Notes under the pieces: model-generated
Told to the model about the DNA's origin: nothing
The model's database searches: none
Seen by the model: the letters and a program-made list of their open reading frames with translations, nothing else
Made by a program: the position numbers and the translations under genes
Source: Tigriopus japonicus
Lineage: Eukaryota > Arthropoda > Copepoda > Harpacticoida > Harpacticidae
Direction: 5' to 3'
Assembly: GCA_010645155.1 (NCBI GenBank)
Contig: JAAGOF010000041.1
Span: forward strand, 158,425 to 222,424
DNA: 64,000 nt
Shown: piece after piece, positions 36,857-49,300 of the stretch
How the letters are laid out: each line of letters starts with the position of its first letter
Position numbering within the stretch: the stretch's first letter is position 1

Positions 36857-36862
36857 TTTATT
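36857..36862 (-). terminator. Polyadenylation signal AATAAA overlapping the stop codon of the lectin-like gene
   Basis: On the minus strand the end reads TGAATAAA, so the first A of AATAAA is the last base of the stop codon. It would imply a very short 3' UTR if used. Confidence 0.5.
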
Positions 36863-37367
36863 CAAGTGCAAGAATATTCACAAATAACACTTAGTTTCGC
36901 GGTACAATCAAATCCAACGAGTCCTCCTAGCGATGGTATAAGCATATTAGAATTAATCGCGAAACATGTGCTCGTTGTCCGTCCAGTGATTGGCTTGTTC
37001 AGATCCTCATACACGAATTGCGAACCATCGGCCCATTGGATATCTTGGGCATTGCAAGCAGCATTTGAGCACGCTTGAGGGTTGTTACTTTGTTTGAGGG
37101 AAGTCCAATATCGGTAATTCAGGACTAAAATTAGGGAAAACATAAGTCTGCTTTCTGCTGAATTAGAAACTCTTTTTGCCTCACCTCCTTTGAGCCAATT
37201 TGCAAAAACATGATTTTCGAAGTCCTTCATAGTTTTCACTATGGGCAAGAAGCCGCCCTTGGCCTCACAAGTGGCTTTTGCTTCGTCGTAGGTCTGCAAA
37301 GGCGCTGAAATGGTCTCATAAGCCTTCTTACCCATTCTCAATGCTTCTGTGAACGGTGGACACAAAA
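36862..37367 (-). CDS. C-type-lectin-like domain 6 and stop, two exons (37185-37367, 36862-37124)
   Basis: LCPPFTEALRMGKKAYETIS, EAKATCEAKGGFLPIVKTM, YRYWTSLKQSNNPQACSNAA, IQWADGSQFVYED, TCFAINS and SVICEYSC then TGA. The protein ends at the last CTLD cysteine, with no tail, GPI signal or membrane helix. Confidence 0.93.
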
Positions 37368-40300
37368 CTAGAATAAAAAGCAGTGCCCAATTGCCAACGT
37401 ATTTCAAGTCTTCTAGAATCAGAGCAAGATCAAATGTAAATCTTACGAGCTTGACTCGGGTGAGTTTTGCATCCCCTGACCGAATCAGAGCAAGTGGAAC
37501 TGATAGAACAACATTCTGGGGGATCCCCAAAATCCAAGAGATCTCCAGCACAACCGTTTGAGGTGGTTTGAGTGAAGTGGGCACAACATTTTTGCCCGTT
37601 ATCAAAGGCAAATGGATGGGTCGTTGGGCATGCTTGTCGGTCTGAATTTTGGGATTGGAAAAGAACAGAAACATGAGCTATTATAATTATGTCTTCAATT
37701 TGGACGGTTTGTTTCATTAATTCACCTTGATAGAAACTACAGCTTGTTTGACACACTAACTCCGTTGGTATATGCGACTGTTTCACAATATATACATGGT
37801 TAACGAAATAATTTGTTCTAAAACTCAATGTTTTGTATCCAACAATAACGTCAAATAGGTTGTTGTACAAACTGAGATCCACACTTGATCCATCCAACCA
37901 TGAGCACTCATTTGGGGGTTGACAAGCTGTGGCACCAAATGCTTCGTAAGTGGCAATTCCGCCTAGCCAAAACCGAGTATGCGCAACTGTAACAAAATCT
38001 GTAGTTTTTCATGCGGTCTCAATCCTTTCCTGCCGTCAAAAATTTACCATAGAATCTGGTTAAAATTATCTTATCCTGCATGTTTTTAACGAAAGGCAGA
38101 TGGGCTTGGTATTTATCTGCACAATATTGTTGTGCTTGCAACCAACTAATAAATCCAGCCGTTCGATTCGCTTTTATAAACCCGACATTATTGCTTGAGC
38201 GAATAGCGGTTGGGTTGGTAGGACAATACTCTGTAATTATAGAAATCAAGATCTCTATTCCATTTGGCCACGTTACTCTTGGAAGCATTTGAACAACACC
38301 CACCCTGTGCTTTGACTGCATCAATACAGGGTCGATCATCAACTGGACAAGGAACGCAAGCGATGCAACATTCAATCGGGTCTGTTTTCTCTAATAAGCC
38401 TCCATCGCAAGGAACCCCACTCAAATCTTTTCGTTCGTAATACTTGGAGCATTGATGGCCTCGAGCAGTGGCAAATGGGTAATCCGAAGGGCACAATGCA
38501 GGAGCTGGAACAAATGGTGCAAGCACATTGGACCAAGGGCTTACAGTTAAAAGACTTTCAAGATCTTACAGATTGAGCACTCCAATTGGCACACAGATTG
38601 ATAAGCACAGGTAGGCACCTCTTGATCCATGAATTTTGTATTTGATGTAACAATCAATGGCCATTCTCCAAGCACGTCAACGTAAAAATCAAACCTGGGA
38701 AATCGAATAAAAGGCCTTCCATTGCCCCAAACAAATCGTCTCTCTTTATCGAAACATTGGGATAGAACACAGAGGTCGTGTCGACCAGCTTCGGATCGAA
38801 AATTTGTCCACACTTTTATCCCAGCGAGTTGCGATTGACTGAGCAAATAAGAAACCACCTGGGAATGGTCCAAACTCAAGATAGAAGCATTGAATTGACT
38901 CTGACATTGAGTGACTGCATTGTTCCAACTGAAAGCTCCAATCATTCGGAACGTGGCGTGGCCATAGCGTGTGCTCTCCGGATATCGAGGGCAAAACTCT
39001 GTCGACACAAATGAATAACTTTACTATTATGATGAACGAACGCTCTGTTCGTGTAGTATTATACTCACCCTTGTTTAAAGTATTTAGAGTGCAATGATCC
39101 TTTGGGCAAGGAATTGGATCTGAGCAACATTCCTTCGGATCCTCGTTAGTAAAGGCTGCTCCATCACAAAGATCATTAGTGGCTGCATCAAATTTTTTGT
39201 TGTAATCATTGCAACAAAATCTTCCGTTGGAAATTGGGAATGGATGGTCCATGGGACAAGGGACGGTTTCTAAATCAACAGATCAGTGTTTTACACCATC
39301 CGATTTTTAAGACGACCTTAGGTATGACTCACGTTGATCACAATCAACCTCACAAGCAACATCATATTTGTTAGAGCAAGCGACCGATGTCATAACAAGT
39401 GATGCTTGATCAAACCTGACACATCGTTCTACGCCAATTGTCAATTGCGTGGGTCCGGTATTTGCTACCCTCGATCCATCTGACCACTCCAGAATAGTGG
39501 AATTGATGCACGCCTCATTAGAGCAAGACTCGGCAAATGACGATTCCAATCCAATCCAAACAGTCACTATAAAAACCCAATCGAAAATAAACTGTGCATT
39601 CATAATCATGACTTTGTTAGAAAATGTGATACCAAGAACGCCTCTTGAGTACAAGAAGTTTTCCAGTCCCCTAAATTTTGCATCCGAATTCAATATGGGT
39701 AACCTTCCACCTGCCGCATGACATGCTTTTCCAGCCTCGGTTCGATTCAGTTTACCCTGAGATGGTAAGTAAATGAAACCCGTGGGTCCATAACGTGATG
39801 CATTTGGGTGACCGAAACAAAACCCTGAAAGGTAATAAAGATCAATCCCTTGCCAACGCCATTGCCTGAAAAAGATGATAAATAGGGCCCAGAACTATAT
39901 TTTGTTAAACAAAATATTTTTGAAAATGTCCCGTTTGCCCGATTTTTCAAATATTGTGGCTGTTTCGAGGTTGAAAAAATGAAATATTTTTCTATGATTT
40001 AGGCAAAAAAATATTGCAGGAAAATTTGGGCAAAACAAATGAATTTTCAATGCGCATTAGGGTTAGCCAAACATAGAAAAATGTCTAGAATAGGGTATTT
40101 GTACGAAAATTGAACATTCGCCACCACCAGTACTATCATTTTCGCAAAAACTTCACCGTGTACTTGGACACATTGAAAATTCTATGGTTCAATCAATAAG
40201 ATGATTTTCACATGAAATTTACCAAAGAATTTCAGGTAAATTGGTTCACATAGAAAAAATACCAAAAGCTGTAAAAGAGTTTTTTTTAATATCCGGCTCA

Positions 40301-43300
40301 TTTTTCAAATATTTTGGGATTTTGAAGAAATGTTTATCAAAATTTTTGGCACTTTTCTAAAATATTTTTCCGGGTCCTAGTGATAATATTACATTCACTC
40401 GCTGGAGAATTTTGGCATTTGGTGAAGCTCCCTGGACAATCAATGCAATCTTGGCAACACTCGATAGGGTCATCCATCTTCAGTTTTGATCCATCACAAG
40501 TTGGGTGGACACTTGTATCATTCAATTTCCATGGATTCCGTGAGCACTTGGCACCCCCCAAACCGATGGCCAATGGATATCCAGCTGGGCAGTTCGGAGT
40601 AGCTAAATAGAAAATCCCCTTTCTCAAACAAGGTTTGAAAAAATGCAAACATAACATCGCTAGATAAAGAAGGAGTTTGCCTTGTTGATCTATTTGCATG
40701 TTGCCTTTTTAGGATTGAAATCACCGCATGGCGATATTTGCGTACTCAAAAATGATTTGTCAATGCAAAGAAAGGTCAGGGCAACATATTAGGTCTTTGT
40801 AGAAAGCTACATTTCCCTTGAATTGTAAATCAGATTGTGAGAACGATTTTTGCTTTTGACCATATGTGCAATATTTTTTGTTTTCAACTTGCACAAATTT
40901 TTGAGCAAGGAGTTATCACAATCTTGCAAAGGAATCACTGAACGTAATTGTTCATTTCAGCAAATTACTAGGATATAATGACCATTGCATGACCATCACA
41001 TTAGCTTCGAAAAAAGCAAGGAAGATAGATGACATTTATAGACAGACCCTCGTGGCCATAATGAAATTCTCAGCTAATCACAAATACTATACATAACCTC
41101 GTGCACAAAAATAACTAACTAGAGACCCAACAAGACAAACTCAAATTGCAAATGGTGCATATCAAATATATTGTTTTATCAAATTTGATCTACCAACAAA
41201 TTACTGCTGTTAGATCTGGACAACCAATGAACACAGATTTGATCGAGGGTGGCTTTCCCAATTTTGTTTTACCGTTGCTTATTGATCTGCTTTAATATAC
41301 TTTTCCCTACAAGCGAACAAAACAACGAAGGAGCTCGAAAAAGAAGAGTATCGGCCTTCTTGGTTCGAACAATTTCTAAGGACTTGAAGGCGCTCTCAGA
41401 ACGCAGGTTAAGCCCCTCTGATTATAATATTCGTAATATTCGACCTCTCATTCCTGTGGTGTTATTGGAAAGACACTTTTGGACCTGCTCGGTACACGCG
41501 TAATGGTTGTGTAATTTGATTTGTGAAGAGTTTTACAAGAACGATGTTACACTTTCCATCAGAGTAGTTATAGATTTCCATACTCACCTAAACTGCAAGG
41601 GAATTGACAGTTCACTTTATACTTTTCCGCCTTTTGAACTCCCCAATATTGAATGTCATTTTTCAATGAGGGAAGGTTAAGGGTCAAAACATGAGAGTAT
41701 GCCCAAATATCGATTTTGTTTGGCAAAATTTTTTCAAATGGCAATCCATCTGCCCAAGAGACATTACTTGAAAGGCTGTAGCAGGTGTCTCCACTGCATG
41801 AGATTCCCGGAGGAAATCTAGCATTGACAAAAAAGCGTCTTGTTCCTGTAGAAAAACGTAAATAGACCTGTACTGTAGTGCAACAGAATGGTGTAACTGT
41901 TGAAATAGGAACAACATCGACACGATCAATGTACTACGAATCCACACTGTCTCACTCACCGACAAAATGCTGAATATATTCGATATCAAATGGCGATTTC
42001 ATCGAGGGTAAGGCACTGTTATAAGCATTTGCGCAATACTCTTGAGCTTCATAAAAGTACATCGGAGTTTCATTGTCCCATCTGATCGCCATATTACCAG
42101 ACCGACGAAGGTTTGGATTGGCTGGACAAAAAGCTGCAGGAGCAATGGCTTGATAAGTACATCCAAATTGCAGGGCACTTGAACTTTCGGCTTACTTCTA
42201 GCATTTTCAGAGTTCTGACATCCATTAACTTGATCAGTACATGGAACAGAGTCGAAGCAACAAATGCCTGGGTCACTAAAAGACAGCACATTTCCATCGC
42301 ATTTGGGATCCGTATCAAGGTCAAGCTTCTTATTAAAGTCCGAACAACAAGACTTGCCATCATTTGCCACGAATGGATGGTCGCTTGGGCAATATTTAGG
42401 AGCTGGATTGGCGCACATTTAAAAAAAATAAGAGGAAAGTCCTAAGTCAATGAGAACTATTGATAAGGAGGTGGAGGTTGACAAAAAGACTATCAGGATA
42501 TGCATGGATGAGATCTTTTCTAAAGACTGCTTAAGGATCAACTTCCAGTTCCGTGGCAATGGCTCTACTCGACCTTATGTAAACCTCGCTACTGCCGGTA
42601 ATACCTAGGTCTTTGACTCGACGTAGAGGGCTAACAGAAAAAAGACACATCGAAAATATTCATGAGCAGAGCAGCCAAAAAATATTTAATTTTCAAGGCC
42701 AAATATTCAAACAATATTTAAGGAAAAAACATCAAAATATTTAAGAAAATATTTAAAAAGCACCCAAATATTTAAGAAAATATTTAAAAAGCACCCAAAT
42801 ATTTAAGAAAATATTTAAAAAGCACACATATATTTAAAAAATATTTAAATTTGTAGGTATTCAGGGGGAAATAAATTGGTATTTTTAGAGCTTCTTCTGT
42901 ATTCAAAATCCAAATTTTGATGAAAATTTTGCAACGACGAAAATGCAGGTAGACAAATCTTTGGTGGAAAACATTCATACCATGTAGTTAAAATTGGTTA
43001 TTCTTGACAGTCTTTATTTTTACCCTAGATTTAATCAAAATGTTATTGGCCAAGATTTGGTTGAACACTCAACAATGTAATTTTCAAAGCCAAATCGACC
43101 AAATATTTCTTTCCCTTGCAGAATATTTTCCCAATTTAGTTGTTGACTATTCACCTCAAAAAATGTCTTAATAGTTAAAAAGGGAGATTTTGAAAATATT
43201 GCTTTGGGAAGGTCAGATTGTTTGCCAATATTTCAAAAAATATGCGGAAATCATGATGATTCTTGATATAAATCAAAGAAACAAAGGGAATTTTCCTTTA

Positions 43301-46300
43301 GTTTTGAATGAAAAAGCCCAAATATTTAAAAAGTGCTCAATACGGTAAAATATTTAAATTAAATATTTTTATATTTAATTAAATACTTTCGGCCGTTCCA
43401 TTCATGAGTCACACTGTGTGTGTGATGGAATTTGACGTTGAACACTTTGACACAAGTTATGTGATTCACAACCCAAACTTGTGTTTTAGGGAGTCAGTGG
43501 CAAACTTGCTGATTCAACTGCTTTGGTCAAACAAGAGCAACGTTTGACGAATTAAGTCACTTGACACCCTTTCTGCCAGATCAATGAAGTGTGTTCAAAA
43601 CAAATCTCCACTGACTGTACTGGAGTGACGTTTCTCCGTTAGCCCTCTAACTCGACATGATGCACAATTTGGTGCATTTTGCGACAAATTCAGCACCTCT
43701 GTTTTTGTCAGATTAGCGACTTCGAGAGTCTCAGTAAGGGCCCGCTGAATAGATCTGAGAGTTTGAGGATTCATTTTCATAATTTCAGACATTTTCGGAT
43801 TTGCATTTCCAAGGGACATAATAATGTTATGTCCGTTTTCGAATTTTCGAAGCCACCAATCAGAAAGTTGGAAGGCACTTATTTCAGCCACTTTGATTGT
43901 CTTATGCTAGTATGTGAACAAACTTTAAATGAAATCTGGCGGCAGTTGTTCAGCCAAAGTTGCGTCAGACTTAAATTCCGCACCTTTTAGATTAGTTTTT
44001 AAACCTTAGCGCTTGCCAGGTACAAACTCAAATCAAATGTTAGAACTTTCATAACAGCCAAATATTCGCATGGAATTTTGGAATGGTTTTACTTCCTCGA
44101 CTTCATCGTTCCAATATATATCAGCACGATCGGGTCATGTAAGTGAGGATTAGACATGCTCTATAAAGTTAAGAGCATAAGCAAAATAATAAAAGCTAGT
44201 CAATGGTGCTCTTTCCGTATGTTTAACATTTGAATTACCCGGCCAAACATTTACATCATAGACAAAAAGTAAATGTACCTGTTAGTCGACAGGAGATCTG
44301 GCAAACCCCTTTTAGGGTATTGGCACAAGGTTCTGTGGTGATGGTAAACTGGGGATTGGTATTTGTTATCGTCAGTTTAGCACATGTTGAAGTAGCAGCC
44401 AAGTTAATAGCCACATCTGAGGGAATAGCCGTGATCCTGGATCCATCTTGCCACACAACTTGTGACTTATTAATACAAGCAACACCCGAGCACGTTGCAG
44501 ACAAGGTCTTTTCCAAACCTATCCATGAATTGAACGGGAAAGTAGAAATGGTCCCTCTGAAGGCTTCCAACAGAGTCACATCCAGTGACTTGAGTAATTC
44601 TCCATTCAAATCATCTCCACAGTAGGAGGATGCACTAGCCAATGAGTGTAATCCAGGTGTACTGATCAAACCGTTATTGCCAGATCGTGTGGCTCTTTAT
44701 ATGCACACAAACAATTTTGGATTTATTCCCTTTCCTTTTTGAAAAAAAACATACGGCAAACGTTTACTTAGCGGCTAATAGCTACCTGACCTATCGTTAA
44801 GAGACTTGAAATCATTGTACTGTTATTCGAGCGAATATTAAAAAAATGCGAATCACTCAAAGATGTCTCATGTGACAAAAACGAAGTTTGAAAAGTTGTA
44901 CAGGCAACAAGAAAAGTAATAAACGAAGAAAAAAACTAGTCAGAAAAGAGCTTTAGGCGCATAAATTTAGGGCTGAAGAAAATAGGCAGTTTTGGAGTCA
45001 AGCAGAATTTCCAGACGTTGCAACCCCATGTTAGCTTATCGCTGACAAGCGAAAAGCAAGAGCGAACAAGCTTTTTCAAATGTCTAGATTTCCCGCTTGA
45101 CGACAAAACTGCCTATTTTCTTCAACCCTACTCATAATAAATAATTGAAGAAGGAATTTGCTACTCTGCAGTTGTTCAATGGTCATGGCAACCTGAAAAA
45201 TGACGGATTGTAATCTTTTGCTTTCAATTATTGTTAAGGCCAATTAACTCGAGTCCTATATTTTGACTCAAAAGTCACCACTCGTATCAAAACTAATGCC
45301 AAGCCAAAGTACATGCTATCAGAAGCGAAGGACAAAAGGTCAAGAGATTTTGAGAAGAAAGGCATATTTCGGCACTGTTCATCCTTGTATGTGCTTCTTA
45401 TTCGCAACCAAGGTCTAAAATCGAGATGTTGATTTTAGTGAACGTAAAAGTCAACAAAAGCATCATGAACATCATTTTAAATGAATTGTAAAGAATGAAT
45501 TTGCATAGAGCGAGCAAGAAACTTTTACAATATAAATAGATACATTTAAGAGTATCTCAGAGTTGTGAGATTTTATTCAAGAAGCACGGAAATCATGGAG
45601 TGGGAGGCTAGCAATGAGAATAATGATTTCCAGCAGAAACAAACCATTTGCGTTTTTCTGCAAATGAGACTGGCTTGCATTGAGAAGAACACGTATTTTA
45701 AAATTTTAGATTTCAGCCCAATCGAATGCCGGAGTGAAAAGTTATGCCTTCTCAAACTTATGAACTGAAGAGAGCATAGAATGAATGAACTCGCCCTTTT
45801 GTGGTTAAACGATTACCACAAAAGGGCTAGTTCATTCATTCTCGGTAGGATTTGCACTGAACTTTGAGTGAGCATAACTTTTGTCTCCGACGTTCGATCG
45901 AGCTTAAAATTGAAATACGTATTCTTGTCAACATAGGCAAGGTCTCATTTGCAGAAGAACGTAATTGAACTGTTCTTACTGGAAATCATTATTCTCATTG
46001 CTGGCCTCCCACTCCATGATTCCAGTGCTTCTTGTTTTATTAAAGACGGTGTCTCAGCCAGAGTTGTTGGATCAATCACTTGAAGAATTACTCCGTCAAA
46101 AGATGCATTTCATTACAAAAGCCGATAGATATGTTCGTGGCTTATTTGCTTCACCACTTAACCACTTGATCTTATGATCCGATCAACGCGTTCGAAGTAG
46201 GTTGGGATTCTCAAACCGGATTGGCTGGAGAAAGAGCAAAAGCGGTGAAACAGTTAAGCGGGAAGGCCATTACAGTGTCAGCTACTACTAGCAATTGCAT

Positions 46301-49300
46301 CGTCGTCCGAAAATGTAATTTACTTCAATTACAATTTTATGTCGCGCTTTTGCCTTGCCAAACAAATAAAAAGATAAATAAACTTACAATTTTTTAGTTA
46401 TAATGAAAGGTTCAACTGAAAGAGTGTTTAAATAGAACCAAAGCTTTTGAATGGGCTAAGATGTTAAAATTGTTACCTTGTCATCAATCAAAAGACATTT
46501 TTTTCTTTCTAAAAAACGCAGTTTATTCACAAAACTTGATATTTTTTTAACTTTATGTGCGCAGTGCTCGTCCAACCTTGGACGTAAAAGGCTTGACTCC
46601 CAGAAACCAAAATCGTAGTCAAAAGCTCCTCTGGTTTAAAAGTGATGGCTCAGGTGGGAATTATTACATGAACTATTTGTAAGAGGCATAAAAATGACGA
46701 AAAAAGATATGCTTTCCCCAATGTCAACTTCGTCTTTGTTGTCAGTTAGTAATGGTAAGATTTTGAAAAGTGATTGGTCATTTGTCGTTGAAACTTCGTC
46801 AATTATATCAATTAAATGGCCATAAATGTAATCAATTGCACTTCTTGATATTTGGCCCAAAAATGTCATTGAAATTACGAAATTGTAATTGCAATTACAA
46901 TTACACATTCCTCTCCATCCCTGGTCTCAGCGTTGAAAAAAAGCATGGCAAATCATAACATTTTATGACATTTTAACATTAACTTTTTGGAAAAAAACCT
47001 TGGCACTTATTGCCCACATCAACACATTGCTTATTTTCAATCCACAGCTAACTTCAATGAAAACAATGAACATTAATTTGGCCCATCTAATTACAAACCA
47101 CAATTGACCCCAAAATTAAAGGCACTCTATGCAGGCCCGATTTAATGACCCTGGTGTTTACAGAGTGCTTAGTAAAAAATATTTTCTGCATGAGTGGGAA
47201 AGGATCCCAAACGAAATTGCTCTTAAGTACAAGGGAATAAATCCAATGCCATAGCAAGTCTTGCCCTGGATTAGGTGGACAGAAAGCTGAAATATCAAAC
47301 ATTATTAGGGTGGTCCGTTATCGGAGATTGAATACTTAATTGCCAATCACTCACTCGAAGCAATTGCGTTGTCTTGGCAGTGGCCTGGTTCATTGGCACA
47401 GTCTATGTTCTCGTTGTCAGGACAGCACTCCAAAGGATCACTGAGTTGAAGAAAATTCCCATCGCAAACTGAACTGATATTTGATCTGTAAAATACCTTG
47501 CAGCAAGAAAGACCGTCAGCAAAAGCATGGGGGTGATCAGAAGGACAGGACTTCAGGGCTGCAAATAAATGAGTCATTGAGTCGGTTAGGAAGGATGAAA
47601 AGTTATCATTGTGTGAAACTCTTACGTGGACAAGTTTCCACTTGCAATGCATCTGCCGCAGTTCCTTGACAAGAACTTGGATCTACTTGACCTGAGTCTC
47701 CGTTCATACACTTTCTGGTTTTATTCCTTTGAACTCCAGTAACGCCATATGGGCACAAGCTCCATTCACTCCAAGTTGTCCACCCTAACGTACAAGAACA
47801 TTATTTGATTATTCACAACTGTGCAAATCGGCTCATTTTCAGCACATAATAGCTGATTGTGCTGAGCTCCTATTGGATTCAACCAAATAAATCAAATACA
47901 CTGTACTATAAATAACCTTATGAAGTAAATGGAAGTATTCCTAAGAGATGCCTTAATTCAAAGTCGTTATTTTTTGCCAAAAAAGACTCCTAAAAGCGCA
48001 CTCATATTTTAGACAAAATGACGCAACCTCGTCCTTTTTGCTAGGACACTTGTGTTGTGAACAGGGTCCTTTAACAAACAGCTGATTGGGAGGTCACCCT
48101 GTTAATATAGCTCTCAAAATTACCCCCTGACACAAAAGTACGGCTTACGGACACAAACTCCATTCACTCCAAGTTGTCCACTCTAACGTACAGTAAATAG
48201 AATATTGCTTAACTTGTGGGCCCAAATCAAAAAAATTGGCCTATCACTTATTTATTCAATTCATATTGTCTTCATTCCTCAAGAAAAGGGAAATTACATC
48301 GTGACACGAAAGTCCCGTTGTAATTTTGAACCAAATGTTGTAAAAATAGATTTGAACGACTTAAGAGTGATCAAAGAGCTCTTGAATCATGGTGAACAGC
48401 AAAATTTCAGTTATTTTTGGTCCCCTTTCTCCAGGATTGAGTAAAAATTGATTCCCACCATTCATTGCTTTTTCATAAGTGGTCTTAAGCGAGGTAGAAC
48501 CATGCATGAAGAAAATACCGGACGTCAAAACGACTCTTAGAGTTCCAGGAATGATTCACGGCACTTTTAAATCTAGGATCTCATCCAAAGAATGATTGCG
48601 GCATAACTTTCGTGTCAGAGTGTGTGCGCAAAATTTGCACGATTGCAACATTGGATGATCTTACCATTACAAGGGACGTCATTGACACAAATTTTTGTGG
48701 ATACCTCATCAGAATTCTTGCAATGTTTGTACGGAACAATGACGTTGGCAACTGTGTCAAGACATGTGCGAACTCGCGATTGGACTCCATCTCCACAAGT
48801 AACTGAGCAATCGGACCATTGACTCCATGGTTGAGGAACTAGAGAAACAAACGAACTAAATAAGAATTCAAGCTTCTTCCCAAAAAATGAGGTATTAGGG
48901 TTGTCTAGGTGCTTTAGGGGTAAACATATCATGATTGGAACCACACATACCAAGAATTCTAATGTAACGCAAATAAAGATATGTTCTTTAATAGGCTTTG
49001 AAGTCGTGAAACCTTAATGGAGAACATTTGAAAAGCATTCTGAGGTAATTATCATCTATCACAGCATCACGGTTTATGTTCAAGTACCATGAATCTTGCC
49101 AAAGAAGAACGTGGACGGTCATCATAAACAGTAGGAAATTTTACTGGAAGCAATTAATAGTGCTCTGCTAACACTGAGTGGGGGACAACGGAGATGCCAC
49201 TCATTTTCTTTATTTTACAATCTTCCTGAATTGCAGTGAGGGAGTACCTATTACTTTCTTGTTCTAAACACCTCTTAATATTTAAAGTTCCTAATTTGAT

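Noticed and set aside
43595..43891. 98-codon minus-strand frame at the right end of the 42624-43649 element
   Set aside because: It starts outside and ends inside the element and shows no domain.
45965..46177. Frame with ELLDQSLEELLRQKMHFITK crossing the right end of foldback element F
   Set aside because: Its first part is transposon sequence; the rest is short and unlike any family I know.
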